Origin: Loxodes magnus
Lineage: Eukaryota; Ciliophora; Karyorelictea; Loxodida; Loxodidae
Length of the DNA stretch: 64,000 nt
Direction of reading: 5' to 3'
Assembly: GCA_946699065.1 (NCBI GenBank)
Contig: CAMPDV010000264.1
Coordinates: 310,001-374,000, forward strand
Under the pieces are notes generated by a model, which did not search any database, was not told the origin of the DNA, and saw nothing but the letters and a program-made list of their open reading frames with translations. This document shows positions 35,851 through 48,774 of the stretch, piece by piece (position 1 is the stretch's first letter; each line of letters opens with the position of its first letter). The translations under genes and the position numbers were made by a program.

Positions 35851-35897
35851 TATTTATTTTAATATTATTATGCTTATTTAAACACTTAAACGCTAGT

Positions 35898-35962
35898 TAT
35901 AAAGATAGCCGTTTTTATAACTTAAGTATAAATATTCTGATAAAATAATAAGTTATAATAAA
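35898..35962 (+). promoter_or_regulatory. Conserved upstream module of F-box/LRR gene A
   Basis: About 105 bp before the ATG (from about 35856) are almost identical to the upstream region of gene B (43526-43634). A shorter core (atagccgtt, ttaagtataaat, tctgataaaat) is also kept before gene C at 52940. It is likely promoter plus leader. Confidence 0.5.
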
Positions 35963-37798
35963 ATGTAAAGTAGGAGGCATTAACTAACTAGTAACTAAAA
36001 CTATACACTAGATAATTAAAACTCTTAATCCTCTTCTAATCAATAATAAGAAGAATCTAATATTCCTCTAAAAAAAACTTAAATAGTAATTCAAGATTAA
36101 AAAGATTTTAGTTAAGACTAAAATTAGAAAATAAGTTTAATAAATTAAAAAATATCTACAGAAGAATAAAAAGATTAAGAAATAACTATTCCGATGAAGA
36201 GACTTCATGAACACTTAAACTAAGAAGAACTTTATTAAGAAAAATAAATCACTAAATTGATCAAAAATAGTTAGTAGAATTTATTTTCAAATTTTTATAT
36301 TCTTCAGTACATTTGCTAGTTCCTTAAAAAAAGAGATATAAGTAGACTACAATAGGTTGATAAATTTTTTAATAGGTTTAAGTATTAATTTAAAAAGTTA
36401 GAAATAAAAGAATATTCAAGTAATTATGACTATATCTAAAATAAAATAAATTGGACTCTCAATCAAATTACTTAATCTGATACTAAAATTTTATATTTTA
36501 ACACTAATAACTGAATTAGATAATTTTATATGGATAAAATTTTTAAAGAGTTAAAATATAATTTATAACTAAAATAAAATCAAAAAGGACATAAACTAGT
36601 ATAAGAAATTTATTTATATGGAAAAATTCCTTTAGATAAATCTATTTAAGGATACATATTGAAATGCTAAAACCTTAAAAAATTAGTTTTAAGGATTAAA
36701 ATTTTATAAGAAGAAAATTTAAATTTTTTATAAAACTTGAATCATTTACAATTCTTAAAAATCTAAGACCTAGCCTAAACTGACATATCAGGAAAGTTTT
36801 TATTAGATTACTGTTTAGGTTTAAATTTAAAGGTATTAAAAATATTTAATGAAGGACTTAATCAAGAAATTTTATTATAATATTTGAAATAAAAAGGAAA
36901 TTAATTAGAATAAATATAAATTAACTAAAATTAGAATATGGATAAGTATATTTATTTATGTCCTAATTTAAACAAAATTGACTCTTATTTAATAAAAAAT
37001 TAATTAAATTAGTTCATACTAAAGCTAAAAAACTATAACCTTATTCATTTAAAGATTGAGGAATCTTGAAGTTTATAAACAGAAACAATATAAGAATTGT
37101 TTTCTAAGACACATAATAAATTATAATATATAGGGGTTTAGTGATGCAAATAATTTAATGATAACAACTTGATATCGCTAATGTAAAGCTGTCCTAGTTT
37201 AAAGTCTCTAAAATTGTGTTTATTACATGATCTTACTAATAATGCTTTGAAGAAAATAGGAGATTATGGATAAAACTATGAAGAAATATCTCTAAAACAT
37301 ATTAATTAACTTTCTAATAGAACTCTAAGCTATATTTTTTAGAACTGTAGGAAATTAACCAAACTAACTCTTTGGGGTATGAAAAAACTAAAAAATAAGA
37401 CATTACAATCTATGGGTTAAAATTGCTAATTAATCGAAGAAATAAATTTGGCACATTGCTAATTTTCAGACAAAAATTGAATAGATAAAATAGTGAAAAT
37501 AAGCAAGATAAAAGAATTAAATTTTTGAGGAAGCAAACTTAATAATAAAGATGTAATACAAATAGTTACTAATTGTAAAAGCTTGAAATTTTTAAGTTTA
37601 TAAAGTTCAAGAAATGTAACTTAGGAAGGTTTTCCTAACTATAGTCAAGAGGGTTAAGAATATCCTTTCTATAGAGGTCTTAAAAATTTAGATATTAGAG
37701 GAACGAAGATAAATCAATAGTTCATTAATGAACTTAAATAAAAGTTTGTACAAATGACAATTTAGAGTGATTTTTGGAAAGATATCAAATAAACATGA
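35963..37798 (+). CDS. F-box/LRR protein A (611 aa)
   Basis: Probable substrate receptor of an SCF ubiquitin ligase. One uninterrupted frame from ATG 35963 to TGA 37796-37798. The first 100 residues are Gln/Ser/Asn-rich and look disordered. F-box-like motif about residues 107-150: LFSNFYILQYICQFLKKRD then RLQQVDKFFNRFK. Leucine-rich repeats run from about residue 215 to the end: LKKLVLRIKIL, LKSLKLCLLHDL, LTKLTLWGMKKL, IKELNFWGSKLNN, LKFLSLQSSRNVTQEGFP, LKNLDIRGTKI. It ends KQT-TGA. Paralogues: 43635 (no F-box), 52999 (full), 21062 (fragment). The first start is shared by all family members. Confidence 0.85.
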
Positions 37799-40624
37799 AT
37801 TGAAGGTTTGAAAATGATGATAACTTAAATTAAACTAATTTTACCTAAAATAAAATATTAATATTTAAATAATAAAATACATTAAAGTATAAATCATTCT
37901 TAGAATATTTCAATTTCTCTTAATAAATTTTTATCATATAATCATTATATAAAATTAATAGAGCAAACAGAAACTATCTATCCTTATACTATTTTGATAT
38001 TAATGAAAAAAGCAACAAATTATTTTTAAATATAAATTTTTAAATATAAGTATCTAACTTTTGCTATAATTGATTTAAAATAAGTATTTGTTTCAAAATG
38101 TATTAAAAGTAGAAAATAATGATTTATAATAATAATTTAATTAATTGTCTAATTTGTAAAGTAATTTTATTATTTAAAATAATATTAAATATAAAATTTT
38201 AACTTTTATAAATGCTAAATAAATCAAATTATCTTTTGCTATTCTGTTTAATAAGATCCTAATTCTATATATGTAGATAAATTACGTACAAAGAAATGCT
38301 TATTGAAAATTTTTAATATTTTTATCTGTTTTTCTAGAGGTTTTGACTACTATGATAATATTTTTTTATTTTAAAGTTAAATATAGATTAAAAAAATACA
38401 ATAGATATTAAAGAAAGCTGCTTTTAACTTCTTTAATTCATTAATCTATTTTAATTGCTTTAATAGTCCTCCAAAGTTAATGAATATTTTTATAATATTT
38501 AGTCTTCAACCTTTAAGCTACACAAAATTTTACTAAGTAGCTCAATAAGTATAAATTTTTTCATTTTCCTTTTTTACATAACTTTTTAATTGCTTTTCAT
38601 AAAGTTGTTTCTGCGAAGTTTAAAAAGTTAAAAATTATAATAATGGAATTTTCCAAATATTATACATATCGTTCCATTTGATTATAATAAATAAAATTAA
38701 ACAATTTATAGCTTAAGTATAAAATTATAAATAGTAAATATTAAAATATTTTATTTGATACATTTACTAAATTAATTTAGGCATAAAAAATAAGTTTAAT
38801 ATTTTATAATTTTGTGATTTAAATAATAAAATTTTTGATTTTAGTTTAGTTAAAATGCTTACCCAATTAATGATCATCGTTTAATAAAAAGGAATGAAAT
38901 TTATTAATATGATTACTTTTACAAAAAAGAAATGATTAGTATAATAGATACAACTATTTAGATTATTTTAAATATAAAGTTTAATTAATTTATAGTAAGA
39001 ATGTATATTATTTCTATTTTAAAATGTTTATTAATAGCTATTTTAAGTGAATTATTTATTAAATATATTATTATTATATTCAGATTGTTAATTAGTAGTT
39101 TTTATATAAATTATACATTTATAAATAAATAACTCTATTTTGTTAAATAATAATGTAATTAGCTTATGATATGTTGGAAGAGATAATATTACATTTAGAA
39201 TAACAAAAACTATTTACATTTTATTAATTTAATTTTTTCAGTATTTATACAATAATTCCAATATTTTATCTCTATATTTTAAGTTTTATCAATATAGAAA
39301 TATATTATATTACTTTAAAAAGCAAATTTAATAAAATATGGAAAGTAGATATAATATTATAATTTGTTGAAGAATAAGGTTAAATAAATAGTTACAATAT
39401 ATAAAATTATAAAGTTAAATTTGTATGTTTAATATAAATAAAATAGTTGTATATATTAATTAAAATTTAAAATTAAAATATATACAATCTTATATAAATA
39501 CTAATTATAGCTTTAAAGGTTAAATTATATATACAAATTAATTACATCCTTATAATAGTTTAGGTAATATATCAAGGAATTATGATACTTATTAAAAGCA
39601 TTATTTTATAAATATAAAAATTTTAAGTTTAAGAAGCATTATAAGGATTAAAAAATATTTAGTTAATCTAATAAATAAAATTCTAAAAAATGTAGATAAA
39701 ATAATTTTAAAAGCAAAATTACAAAAATAATAAAGATTAAATTTTATAAAAGAATCAAATTATTAAAAAAGATATAAAATTAAGTAGAAAAGGAAATAAA
39801 AAATAATCAAAAGTTAATTGTTGTTTTTAAGTATAAGAATCTATTTTTAAACATTTCATAAGTATAGATTATTTTAATTTAAGTATTAAAAAATTTAATT
39901 AAAAACATTTATAAAATTTTATAAGATACAAAGAAGGTAAATAATAATAAGAAAAGTATAAATATATAAAAAAGAATTAAAATATTATAAAAATAAATGA
40001 AGTAGAAAAAATAAATAAAGCATTATAAAAAACTCAATTAAATAAGAAAGAAATATTTAATAATACCATTAATTTAGTATAAACAAAATAATAAATAAAA
40101 ATGTTTATTAATGTATTTTTAAATGAATCTTCTTATAGTCTAACTTGACTAATTGTTCAAAATAAAATTTTTGTTTTAATAATTGACTGAAAATAAATGT
40201 TATTTTATTGCTTTTATTTATGACATTTTTTTTATTATTGAGTTATAAACTATTTTATCTTTCATATATTTAGTTTAGCAAATATAGTTTATAAGATAAT
40301 TTTTTGAATAAATTTCTCAGTAAATATTTAAAGCTAACTAAAATTATAGTTAATTTTTAAAGCTATGAAACAATAATAATTTTAAATATCTATTTTACAA
40401 GGCGTGAATTAATTGATTAATTAAATCAGATACAAAGCTTAAACCTTTATTAAATTATCTTAAAACTTTTAAGAGATAATTAAAAGTTTAAACTTAAAAA
40501 CAAAAGCTAAATGATAAAATCATATTAAAAGGTTTTCTATGAAAAAGATATTCCTTTTGTAAAGTTCTTTCCCACTTAATAAAAAGCAGGTCCCCAGGTT
40601 TCCTAGTTAAAAATCAATTCACTT
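37799..40624. other. 2.8-kb AT-rich stretch with no gene seen
   Basis: No domain motif, family match or GC-richer island on either strand. Confidence 0.45.
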
Positions 40625-41095
40625 TCAGAATTACGATATTTCTCCAGATTGAATTTCTTCCTCTATATTTCTCATAAAATATTGGTAAAAAATAGTGAAA
40701 TCTTTTTAATCTTCTTGAGGATTATCTTATTTTACATGCGGGTTTCCCAAAAGATGTCTTGCGTTAGCTAATGTAATATATTTTCTTGAATTTTTTTAAA
40801 CTATTTTGCCTTTCTTCTATTTTCATTATGGTCACTTTATCAAGTTTAAAGAATTTACTTTAATCATTTATTCAAAGTTAATTCGATTTCCCTTACCCTT
40901 ACTTCTTGGACTTAATTTATTTTTTCTTGCTTTATTTTATCTTTATAGCTATGCTAAGCCTTTATTCAAAATTTTTATCTTATTCTTCAATCTTAATTTC
41001 AAAACTTCTCCTTGTAACTAAAGCAGGCGTATGTATATTTGCGATTTTAGTGTGAATTTCATTGCTATGTAGAGTTATTTCAACTTATTTTCCAT
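40625..41095 (-). CDS. Unknown basic protein (156 aa or longer)
   Basis: ATG complementary to 41093-41095; TGA at 40625-40627. Lys/Arg-rich N-terminal two thirds (VLKLRLKNKIKILNKGLAQL, QNKARKNKLSPRSKGKGNR), then a more ordered end (LANARHLLGNPHVKQDNPQE, FYQYFMRNIEEEIQSGEIS). TGA codons are read as Trp (LIKWPQWKQ). Protein-like reading continues upstream of the ATG to about 41200, so the start may be further out. Strand bias (T-rich plus strand) agrees. Not recognised; the basic part suggests nucleic-acid binding. Confidence 0.5.
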
Positions 41096-41790
41096 TTCCA
41101 AGATTGCTTTTATTAATCAGAAAATTCTTTTAGATATTTGTTTCTAGTAAAATCCAAAATCTTATTCTTTGATCAGGTCAATTTAAGCAAATCTAAGGCA
41201 TAAATTTATTCTATTTAAATAAATATTTTTAACTTGTAATTTTACTTAAATTTTAGAAGAAATTTAAGTTTTCTTTTATTTAAAATATCCATCTATCATA
41301 TAAACTGGTAATATATAAATGATGCCCTTAAGATTTAAACTATAAAAAGGTAAAAATCTAAAGAATAGTTTATAATAAATAATTAAAGTAAGTAGTTTAT
41401 GACAAATTAAACAACTTTGAAACTATAAATCATACATTTAGGTATAATAAAAATAAATTAATAAAACATATTAGAAATTATTATATACATATCTAGTAAA
41501 TTAAAATACAAATATCTTTTGATTTATTATTAATAATATAAATTTAAGTTATAGCTATTTGGTTAATAATATTTATATAGTTATAGTTATTATATAAGCT
41601 ATTATGTTATTTTATATGAATTTAATAACTATTTTAAATAAATTAAATAAACAACTTTTACTTAAATAAAATAAAGAAATTAATTTTAATTATTTTATTT
41701 AGAGATTAGCAGCATATATAAGTTGTTTAAATCAATAATTAGCAGGTTATATTCTATTAGATTAATTAAACAGTAAAATTAAATTTCTGG
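41096..41790. other. AT-rich spacer
   Basis: No gene seen apart from a possible 5' extension of the reverse gene to about 41200. Confidence 0.35.
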
Positions 41791-41799
41791 AAGAAGAAA

Positions 41800-42700
41800 C
41801 TAAAAATATAGTTTATCAGCTTAATTTATTTTAACTAAAAAAATAAAAAATAGAAAAAACTAGTGAATCTAAACCTTAAATTCTAATCTAATAGATCAAT
41901 CTTAAGTCCCAGTTAACTATCAAGACACAGAGAATTTAAAATAGAGAAATACACTCCTGTTAAAGATTGGGAAATACTTAATTTCCTAACAAACTGAAAA
42001 AGCTTGAGAAATCTTTAAACAAAGTATTATTTAGCTTTATTCCCTAATTGAGAAAATGAATACAGAGATATAGATCCTGAAGGCGATAAACTAGAATTTT
42101 CGGCTTCTTTTGTAAGATATAAAAAATGAAGATCAAGGTTTGATAAGTTAAGTTTATTTTTAAATCGAAGCCTTAACTTCCAAATTTATGCTAATAGAAA
42201 ATAACCTAAAAGCAAATCCATAGAAAATTAAAGAATAAGTTCAAATACCAATTAAAAAAATTAACCTCAAATAGATAAGATGGAAATTGAACAAAAAAGT
42301 TAAACACAATAAAAACTTTATTTAAATCCCTTAATAAAAAGTTATTATTGTTGTCAAAGCATTTTATATTTAAGGAGGTAATGTTTGAAGTTAAAAGAGT
42401 GCTTGAGCAGAACCGATAAGAATTTGGAATATTGAAGAGGTTAAATTATAACTACTTTAGAGGTGCTTACAGAAAGAAGCTGGTATTAAATGATTCAAGT
42501 ATGAGACTATTCAGACAGGATTTTGGTAATAAAAATAACAAAATAAATAGCTTCAAAAGGACAACGATGATCTTAGAATTTATTTAGAGAAGCTGGAAAT
42601 AAAGTTAAAAAAGATTGAATAACAATCATATGAACTTATTGAAGAGAAGGAAGAATTATCTCAGTTTGAAATTGATTCAGATGAAGAAATGTACAGTTGA
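41800..42700 (+). CDS. Unknown protein with C-terminal coiled coil, frame not settled
   Basis: Purine-rich plus strand. The middle reads best in one frame (EYRDIDPEGDKLEFSASFVR, KKWRSRFDKL) and the end in another (RRCLQKEAGIKWFKYETIQ is preceded by IRIWNIEEVK; then NDDLRIYLEKLEIKLKKIE and ELSQFEIDSDEEMYS-TGA at 42698-42700). At least one short intron or frameshift must lie near 42350-42400. The last 60 residues are a confident acidic coiled coil. The family is not recognised. The start is not placed; reading is protein-like from about 41800. Confidence 0.4.
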
Positions 42701-42998
42701 GCAATGAATATAAAATGTATATTGTCTATAATTTAAGGAAACATTTCCTCTAATTAAAGATGATCCTAACTCTTTTAGTCAAAGTTAATTAATTATTTAC
42801 TTGTTTATCTAAAATCTGTTACTATACTTATACTTTCTTAATAACTTATTTATATACTTTTAATATTATAATTCTACATCTGAAGGAATCAAACAAATTT
42901 AAACATTTTAAATTAAAATAATTATAAAACATGGTAACTTATGAAAATAAGAAGTAGTTATATCTAAAATATTTTATTTAATTAATTAATTTTAAACT

Positions 42999-43287
42999 TA
43001 AAGAGTTTTGGACTCCAACTTCTTGCAGCTTAACGACCCCAACACTCCCTTCATAGGATAACGGGGATATCCTGTTGCTTTCAAAAAACAGCTGCCAGGG
43101 AGCTCCATCGCTATGGGCAGCCAGGCTTCAAGCCCCTACCAGGAGTGGATAATCAAGAGGAAGGCATTCCCTTGCAAAGGTTGACTTTGACCAGGGACTT
43201 TCTCAGCGACAGGAAAGGAACTTGTTCCTAGCCATAAAACCAGAAAGTATGATTCAGAAGGTTAATCTCAGTTCCCACCATCTTTTT
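42999..43287 (-). repeat. GC-richer structured element, family 1, copy b
   Basis: Reverse-strand relative of 19885-20180. It keeps the inverted repeat aggaacttgttcct (43216-43229) and the ggctgcc/ggcagct stem, in which a T-A pair of copy a is C-G here and one G-C pair becomes G-U. It ends in the same aaaactcttt. The surroundings are below 20% GC. Confidence 0.5.
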
Positions 43288-43569
43288 AATTATAAAATAT
43301 TTTATTTATTATCTTATCTATGAAGTCACTTAATATAACTAGCAAACTATTTTTGTCTAAGCAACTAACTATTAAATAAAATTCTTAAAATAGTGTTTAA
43401 ATAATTACTAGCATAATAATAATCCCTATAGAATATATTATTTGGTTTCTTTTAATTTTGAACAATTAAGTAAATGCTATTTATATTTAGCTTTCCTTTT
43501 ATTAAATTAATTAAACTCTTTAGAATTATTTTAATATTATTATGCTTATTTAAACACTTAAACGCTAGT

Positions 43570-43634
43570 TATAAAGATAGCCGTTTTTATAACTTAAGTA
43601 TAAATATTCTGATAAAATAATAAGTTATAATAAA
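43570..43634 (+). promoter_or_regulatory. Conserved upstream module of F-box/LRR gene B
   Basis: Almost identical to the upstream region of gene A from about 43526 through the first 30 codons, apart from a few bases. The common sequence includes cgctagttataaagatagcc and ttaagtataaatattctgat. Confidence 0.5.
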
Positions 43635-45063
43635 ATGTAAAGTAGGAGTTATTAACCAACTAGTAACTAAAACTATACACTAGATAATTAAAACTCTTAA
43701 TCCTCTTCTAATCAATAATAAGAAGAATCTTATATTCCTCTAAAAGAAACTTAAATAACTACTTAAATCCAAAATAATTTTAGTTAATACTAGTCAGTTA
43801 AAGTTTTACAAGAAATAAAGAAATGGTTACTACTAAAAATAAATTAAAATGAAAAAGGAAATAAATTAGTATAAGAAATTCATTTATTTGGTTTAATAAA
43901 GCTAAATAGAACTTTTCAAGATTACATAGCAAAATGTTTAAATCTAAAAAAGTTAGTTTTAAGTGTTAATTTTTTATAAGAAGAAAATTTAAGTTTTTTA
44001 TAAAAATTAATTAATTTACAATCCTTAGAAATCTTTGACTACAACTAAAATAAGGTAACAGGAAAGGTTTTACTAGACTACTGTTTAGGTTTAAATTTAA
44101 AGGTACTAAAAATATTTAGTTAAGGACTTAATTAGGAGATTTTATTACAATATTTGAAATAAAAAGGAGCTTCATTAGAAGAAATAAGTATTAACTCTAA
44201 TGATATCATGGATAAGTATATTGACTTATGTCCTAATTTAAACAAAATTGACTCTTATTAAATAGAACAATCATTAGATTAGTTCATACTGAAGCTAAAA
44301 AACTTTAACCTTAGGCATTTGAAGATCAATATGAAGTTTATAAGCAGAAGTGATGTAAGAATTGCTTTCTAAGTAGCATATAAAATTATAATATATAGAG
44401 ATTTAGTGATGCATATAATTTAATGATAGCAACTTGATATAATTATTATAGAACTGTCCTAATTTAAAGTCTCTTAATTTCTCTAAATTGTCTTAACTTA
44501 CTAATAATGCTTTGAAGAAGATTGGAGATTATGGATAAAACTATGAAGAAATATCTCTTAAATATATTTAATAACTTTCTAATAAAACTCTAAGCTATAT
44601 TTTTTAGAACTGTAGAAAACTAACTAAATTATCTCTTAAAGGCATGAATAAGCTAAAAATTAAGACATTACAGTCTATTAATTAAAATAGCTAAACATTA
44701 AAAAGTGTAAGATTAGTAAAATGCTAATTCTTAGATAAAAATTGAATAAATGAAATAGTTAAACTAAACAAATTAAAAGAATTACATTTACAAGCAAGTA
44801 AACTAAGCAATAAAGATGTAATCCAAATAGTTACTAATTGTAAAAGCTTGAAACTTTTAACTTTATTATAGTAGAAAAATATTTCTTAGGAAGGTTTTCC
44901 TAACTGTAGTTAAGAGGGATAAGAATATCCTTTCTATAGAAATCTTAAAAATTTAGATATTTAAGGAACGAAGGTAAATAAATAGTGGGTTAATAAAATT
45001 GAATAAAAGTTTGTAAGAATGAAAATTCTCCATTATGTAGAGAAGAATAATAAACTTGAGTGA
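43635..45063 (+). CDS. F-box/LRR family protein B, F-box deleted, possible 19-nt intron (469 aa)
   Basis: Same start and first 40 residues as gene A, then a deletion removes the F-box and adjoining region; the LRR part begins at about residue 70 (LKKLVLSVNFL). A 5-nt deletion relative to gene A near 44330 would shift the frame. If 44355-44373 is spliced out, the frame is restored exactly: 240 codons before, 230 after, ending KLE-TGA at 45061-45063. Later repeats are normal (LKSLNFSKLSQL, LTKLSLKGMNKL, LKNLDIQGTKV). Without an F-box it could not recruit SKP1, so it may be a decoy or a decaying copy. The alternative is a frameshifted pseudogene. Confidence 0.6.
44355..44373 (+). other. Candidate newly formed 19-nt intron
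   Basis: gtaagaattgctttctaag, phase 0, the same length and phase as the kinase intron. The matching place in genes A, C and the fragment at 21062 is ordinary coding sequence (tataagaattgttttctaag in A), where the donor GT is absent. Confidence 0.5.
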
Positions 45064-46879
45064 AAAGTTTAAAATAACGATAAACTTAAATTATAGTATC
45101 TTTAATAAAAATAAAATATTTAATCTTCCATAATATCTAAATAATTATTATAAACTACTTTATTAATTTCTGTGCCTTTTATATATTTTTATATCTTAAA
45201 TTACATTTTTTTAAATCTCAAAGATTAATTTTCAAAAAAACGTTGAAAAAAAATAAAGCACACGAAATTTATTTATCTAAAAGTATAAAATATTAAATCT
45301 AATTAGGCTACTTTTATTTGTATTTTAACAAAATATTTGTTTATAAAAAAATAGAAAAAACATTAAATGTAAACCTTTCTATTAATAATGAGGTGAATTA
45401 TGATATATTTATCTGAAAACTTTAATCAGATAATATGAAACTAATTATTTATTAATAAAAATAAAAAATTATTGTTATTTACCTAAAATAGCTTTAAAAC
45501 TTGTTTAAGATTTAGTTCATAAGGTTATATTATTATACTACTTCTATCAAATATTATATAATCTTAATCTATACCAGAAATATTTCCTTTTTGTTTATAG
45601 TTTTAGAGTATTTTCTAAATTTATTTATTTTCAATATATTTACGCGCTTTTTTTCTAAACTTATCCTTAGTTTCTTTCCCAAAGCATTATCTTAAATTTC
45701 TAAATTCAAGGTATTTCCAAAAATCTAATAATTCAAGAGATAATAGCATAAACTAATAACTTAAATATAATTTACTAAGAAACAGAATTGTAAAAGTGTT
45801 TTCTATCTTAAAAATTAGAAAAATATTGATAAAGTCCATATCAATAAGTTCTTGATATAAGTAGAATAGTAATTAGTTTAATTTATTGGAAAACAAATGT
45901 TTAAATTTAAGTTATAAAACTTAAAAATATACGAAAGTAATTTCTAACTTATTATTCCACTAACTAGAAAACAAAAAAGTTATAACTTGAAATATTATAC
46001 TATTTAGGGAAAAATGAAATCATCATAGTTAGATATTATTAAATTTCATTATATGAATTAAAATTTATTTTATTTCTTTTAAATATTCATTTATTCAAAA
46101 TATATCTTTAACTTTATCATTAATAATACATAATTACCTGGCTATCTAAGTATACAATAACTAAATTTTTTTATAGATATAAGAACTAAAAATTTTAAAT
46201 AAGTTAATTTTATTTATTTGATAAGAATCTAAATAATTATAAAAAAATGAAATGCTTATACATTTAAAATAAATAAAGTTATTTTACAAGTATTCCTTTA
46301 TCCAATCTTTATTCAAATCCTTTTCTTCCCTTTTAAAATTAAATATTATATTTAAATTTTTAAGTAAAAAATACTAATATTATAAACTTTTAATTTTAAT
46401 AAATATTATAAATTTTTTTTCCAAAAAGACAGTAATAAAATTTAATATTCTTATTGATTTTTAATAATAAATTTATTATTTGCATATAATTGCTTTTCTT
46501 ATATTTAAGTTAATTTATTAGAAAGCTTAAAACTTTTTTATTTATGTTTTATTAAAAAGAATATGATTACTATAGTACAATTTATATTTTTATTTGAATT
46601 TTTTATTAATAGTAAGATTAAATTTGATAAATAAAATATTTTTACTTATTTAGTAAATAATTAATTTTATATCCAAAACCTATATAATTTTTATAGTATT
46701 TAATTTTACTTATCTAAACTATTTTCTAAAAGAATTTCGTTTTTAAATAGAAGGAATAAATTGATAACTAAGATGGTCAAGCTGAAGTATAAGATGAAGA
46801 TGAAAGCGGGAGAGTAAAAACTTATTAATAATTCTATAATATCTTTAATTGAAGGAAGTAATTCTAACAATTAAAGATG
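45064..46879. other. 1.8-kb AT-rich stretch with no gene seen
   Basis: No recognisable motif on either strand. Confidence 0.45.
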
Positions 46880-47790
46880 TCAGCAGATTATTTTAGTTTA
46901 GCTTAAGTTTTTTAAGAATTTCGTTTTATTATTAAATAATAAAGTTCAAATAAAGTCTGTATTTCTGCTAGTAGTTTTAAAAAATTTATAATGTTTGCAT
47001 AGGTCTCCTTTTTCTAATAGTAAATAGGCTTCAATCTAGTTTTTCTTGTTTTCTCCGTCTGATTTCCCATCATTCGATGAGAAAGAAAGACATTGTCTTG
47101 TATCAGATCGATTTTCAAATTTCTCTTCTTATTATCTCTTGCTACAGACATTTCCGTCATAGGTTCCACTGCCACTGATTTTTGCAAAGCTTTCTAATTT
47201 CTTTTGGCATTAATTATGATTGTTCTTTTCTCTATTTCCATTGGAACACAGTCACTCTATTTGAATTCCTGTCGGATTTATTCCAGTTTTATTTTAATCT
47301 ATGTATTAAATTATTCTTCGCCCATAATTTTTTGTCTTATTCTTTAAAAATTCAGATGTCATTTTGAACTCTTTCTCTGATTATTTCCTATTTAGTAATG
47401 ATTCTAAATTTTCCGTTGAAGTGTGATTCATCATCTTAAATATGATTCTCAACTTTGTTTTTGTTGCTTATTGTCTTCTTCCAATATTCAAACTTATTAT
47501 TAGTATTCAAATTAGTTCTTGCATCTAAGTTGGATCCACGCTTTTTATAAATTTCTCATCCAAGTAGTTCCAATTTATTACGGTAATAATTTATATTTTT
47601 CTAAACTATTAATCGGTGCTTTTTTTATAAATTTCTTTAGCATTGTTCCAGTATCTCCACTTATCGTTATTTTCTCTTTTCAGGTGATATATCAAGAGAG
47701 AGCCACACCTATGAAGGTTTTATAGGTTTGGTTCTTAACTTTGGAGCTTAACTCTCTTGCATTCCAAAGATAAATAGTTTAAGAGGAAAA
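46880..47790 (-). pseudogene. Retroelement ORF1-like sequence, frame-disrupted
   Basis: The minus strand is purine-rich and reads as a charged protein in successive frames: RKQRQVEILEQCQRNLQKK, NNKFEYWKKTISNKNKVENH, IITKQEIIRERVQN in one, and DLIQDNVFLSHRMMGNQT, RLKPIYYQKKETYANIINFL, RNSQKTQAKLKQ in another. The second block has the order of features of LINE ORF1 RNA-binding domains (a KPI-like strand, a helix, then a basic tail). At least one, probably two, frame changes imply decay or missed short introns. Higher GC than the flanks. Confidence 0.45.
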
Positions 47791-48608
47791 TAAATGAAAT
47801 GTTTTATTAGAATAATAATAAATTTAGGTTGATAATTAACTATCTACTTCTCTGAAAAATAGACTAATCTTAATTAAATAATAAAGTTAAAAGTAATTTT
47901 GAATAAAGAGTTAAATAGAAGATTTTAGTATAGCATAATGTAAAACTATGCATATACTAATCTATGAAATACTTAAATACTTTCAATTTAATTATTTTCT
48001 TTCATTTATATTTTATAAAGTTAACTGTCTAATACAAGTCTAAGAATTTTTACCAAGAAACATTATGAAATAGCTTCTATTATATATTTATGCTTTATCT
48101 ATTTAATTTCAATTAAAAAAGATAATTTTTAATTCTAAAATATCCGCATTTTTATTTGATAAGATACTTATTATTTATAAAAAATATTTTTATAAACATA
48201 AAATGTATTAAAGAGTAAGGTATATTAATCAGTATATTGCCTTATAAAATTCCAATCAATATAAGAGTTCTAAACAGTATATAAATAACTACCCCCATAT
48301 AAACAGTAATGCAAATTATTTAGAAATCTACGCTTAAAAATTGAAGGGAAATTAGTATATTTCATAAAATAAGAATTCAATTATTGAAACTATAAGAAAG
48401 AATTAAAATAATAAGCTTTTAAATTAATATTCTTTAATTCTTATTAAACATACTAATTTTTTATTTTTGCTACATTTATTATTTGGAATCCAAATATTTA
48501 TACTTAGAAATATTAACTACACTTTTATTATTATTACTAAATATTAAATATTATATTTAAATCACCTACTAATATTAATTACAGATACTCAATTCATTCA
48601 AATTATTA
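47791..48608. other. AT-rich spacer
   Basis: No gene seen. Confidence 0.4.
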
Positions 48609-48610
48609 TA

Positions 48611-48644
48611 GACCACGTACCACCTCATTGGCGCGCAGCTCTTT
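48611..48644 (+). repeat. Short GC-richer element ending in TTT (copy 2)
   Basis: Related to 19484-19518: atagaccacgtaccacctca aligns with atagagctcgtagcactctc, and gcgcagctcttt is identical. The outer stem of copy 1 is not kept here. Confidence 0.35.
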
Positions 48645-48774
48645 CAATATTAATATTTAATATTAACAAAATCTTCTCATGTTTCTTGCTAAAATTCTAG
48701 AAGTCCAATGAGTCATGTCAGCTTCTCCAAATGGGGAATTCTCTTATTTAAAATCTATTCTTAAATCTTGAATC

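Noticed and set aside
40806..41021. 71-aa standard-code frame
   Set aside because: Antisense to the basic protein gene 40625-41095.
47182..47725. Two standard-code frames on the plus strand
   Set aside because: Antisense to the ORF1-like sequence at 46880-47790, which is purine-rich and charged on the minus strand.
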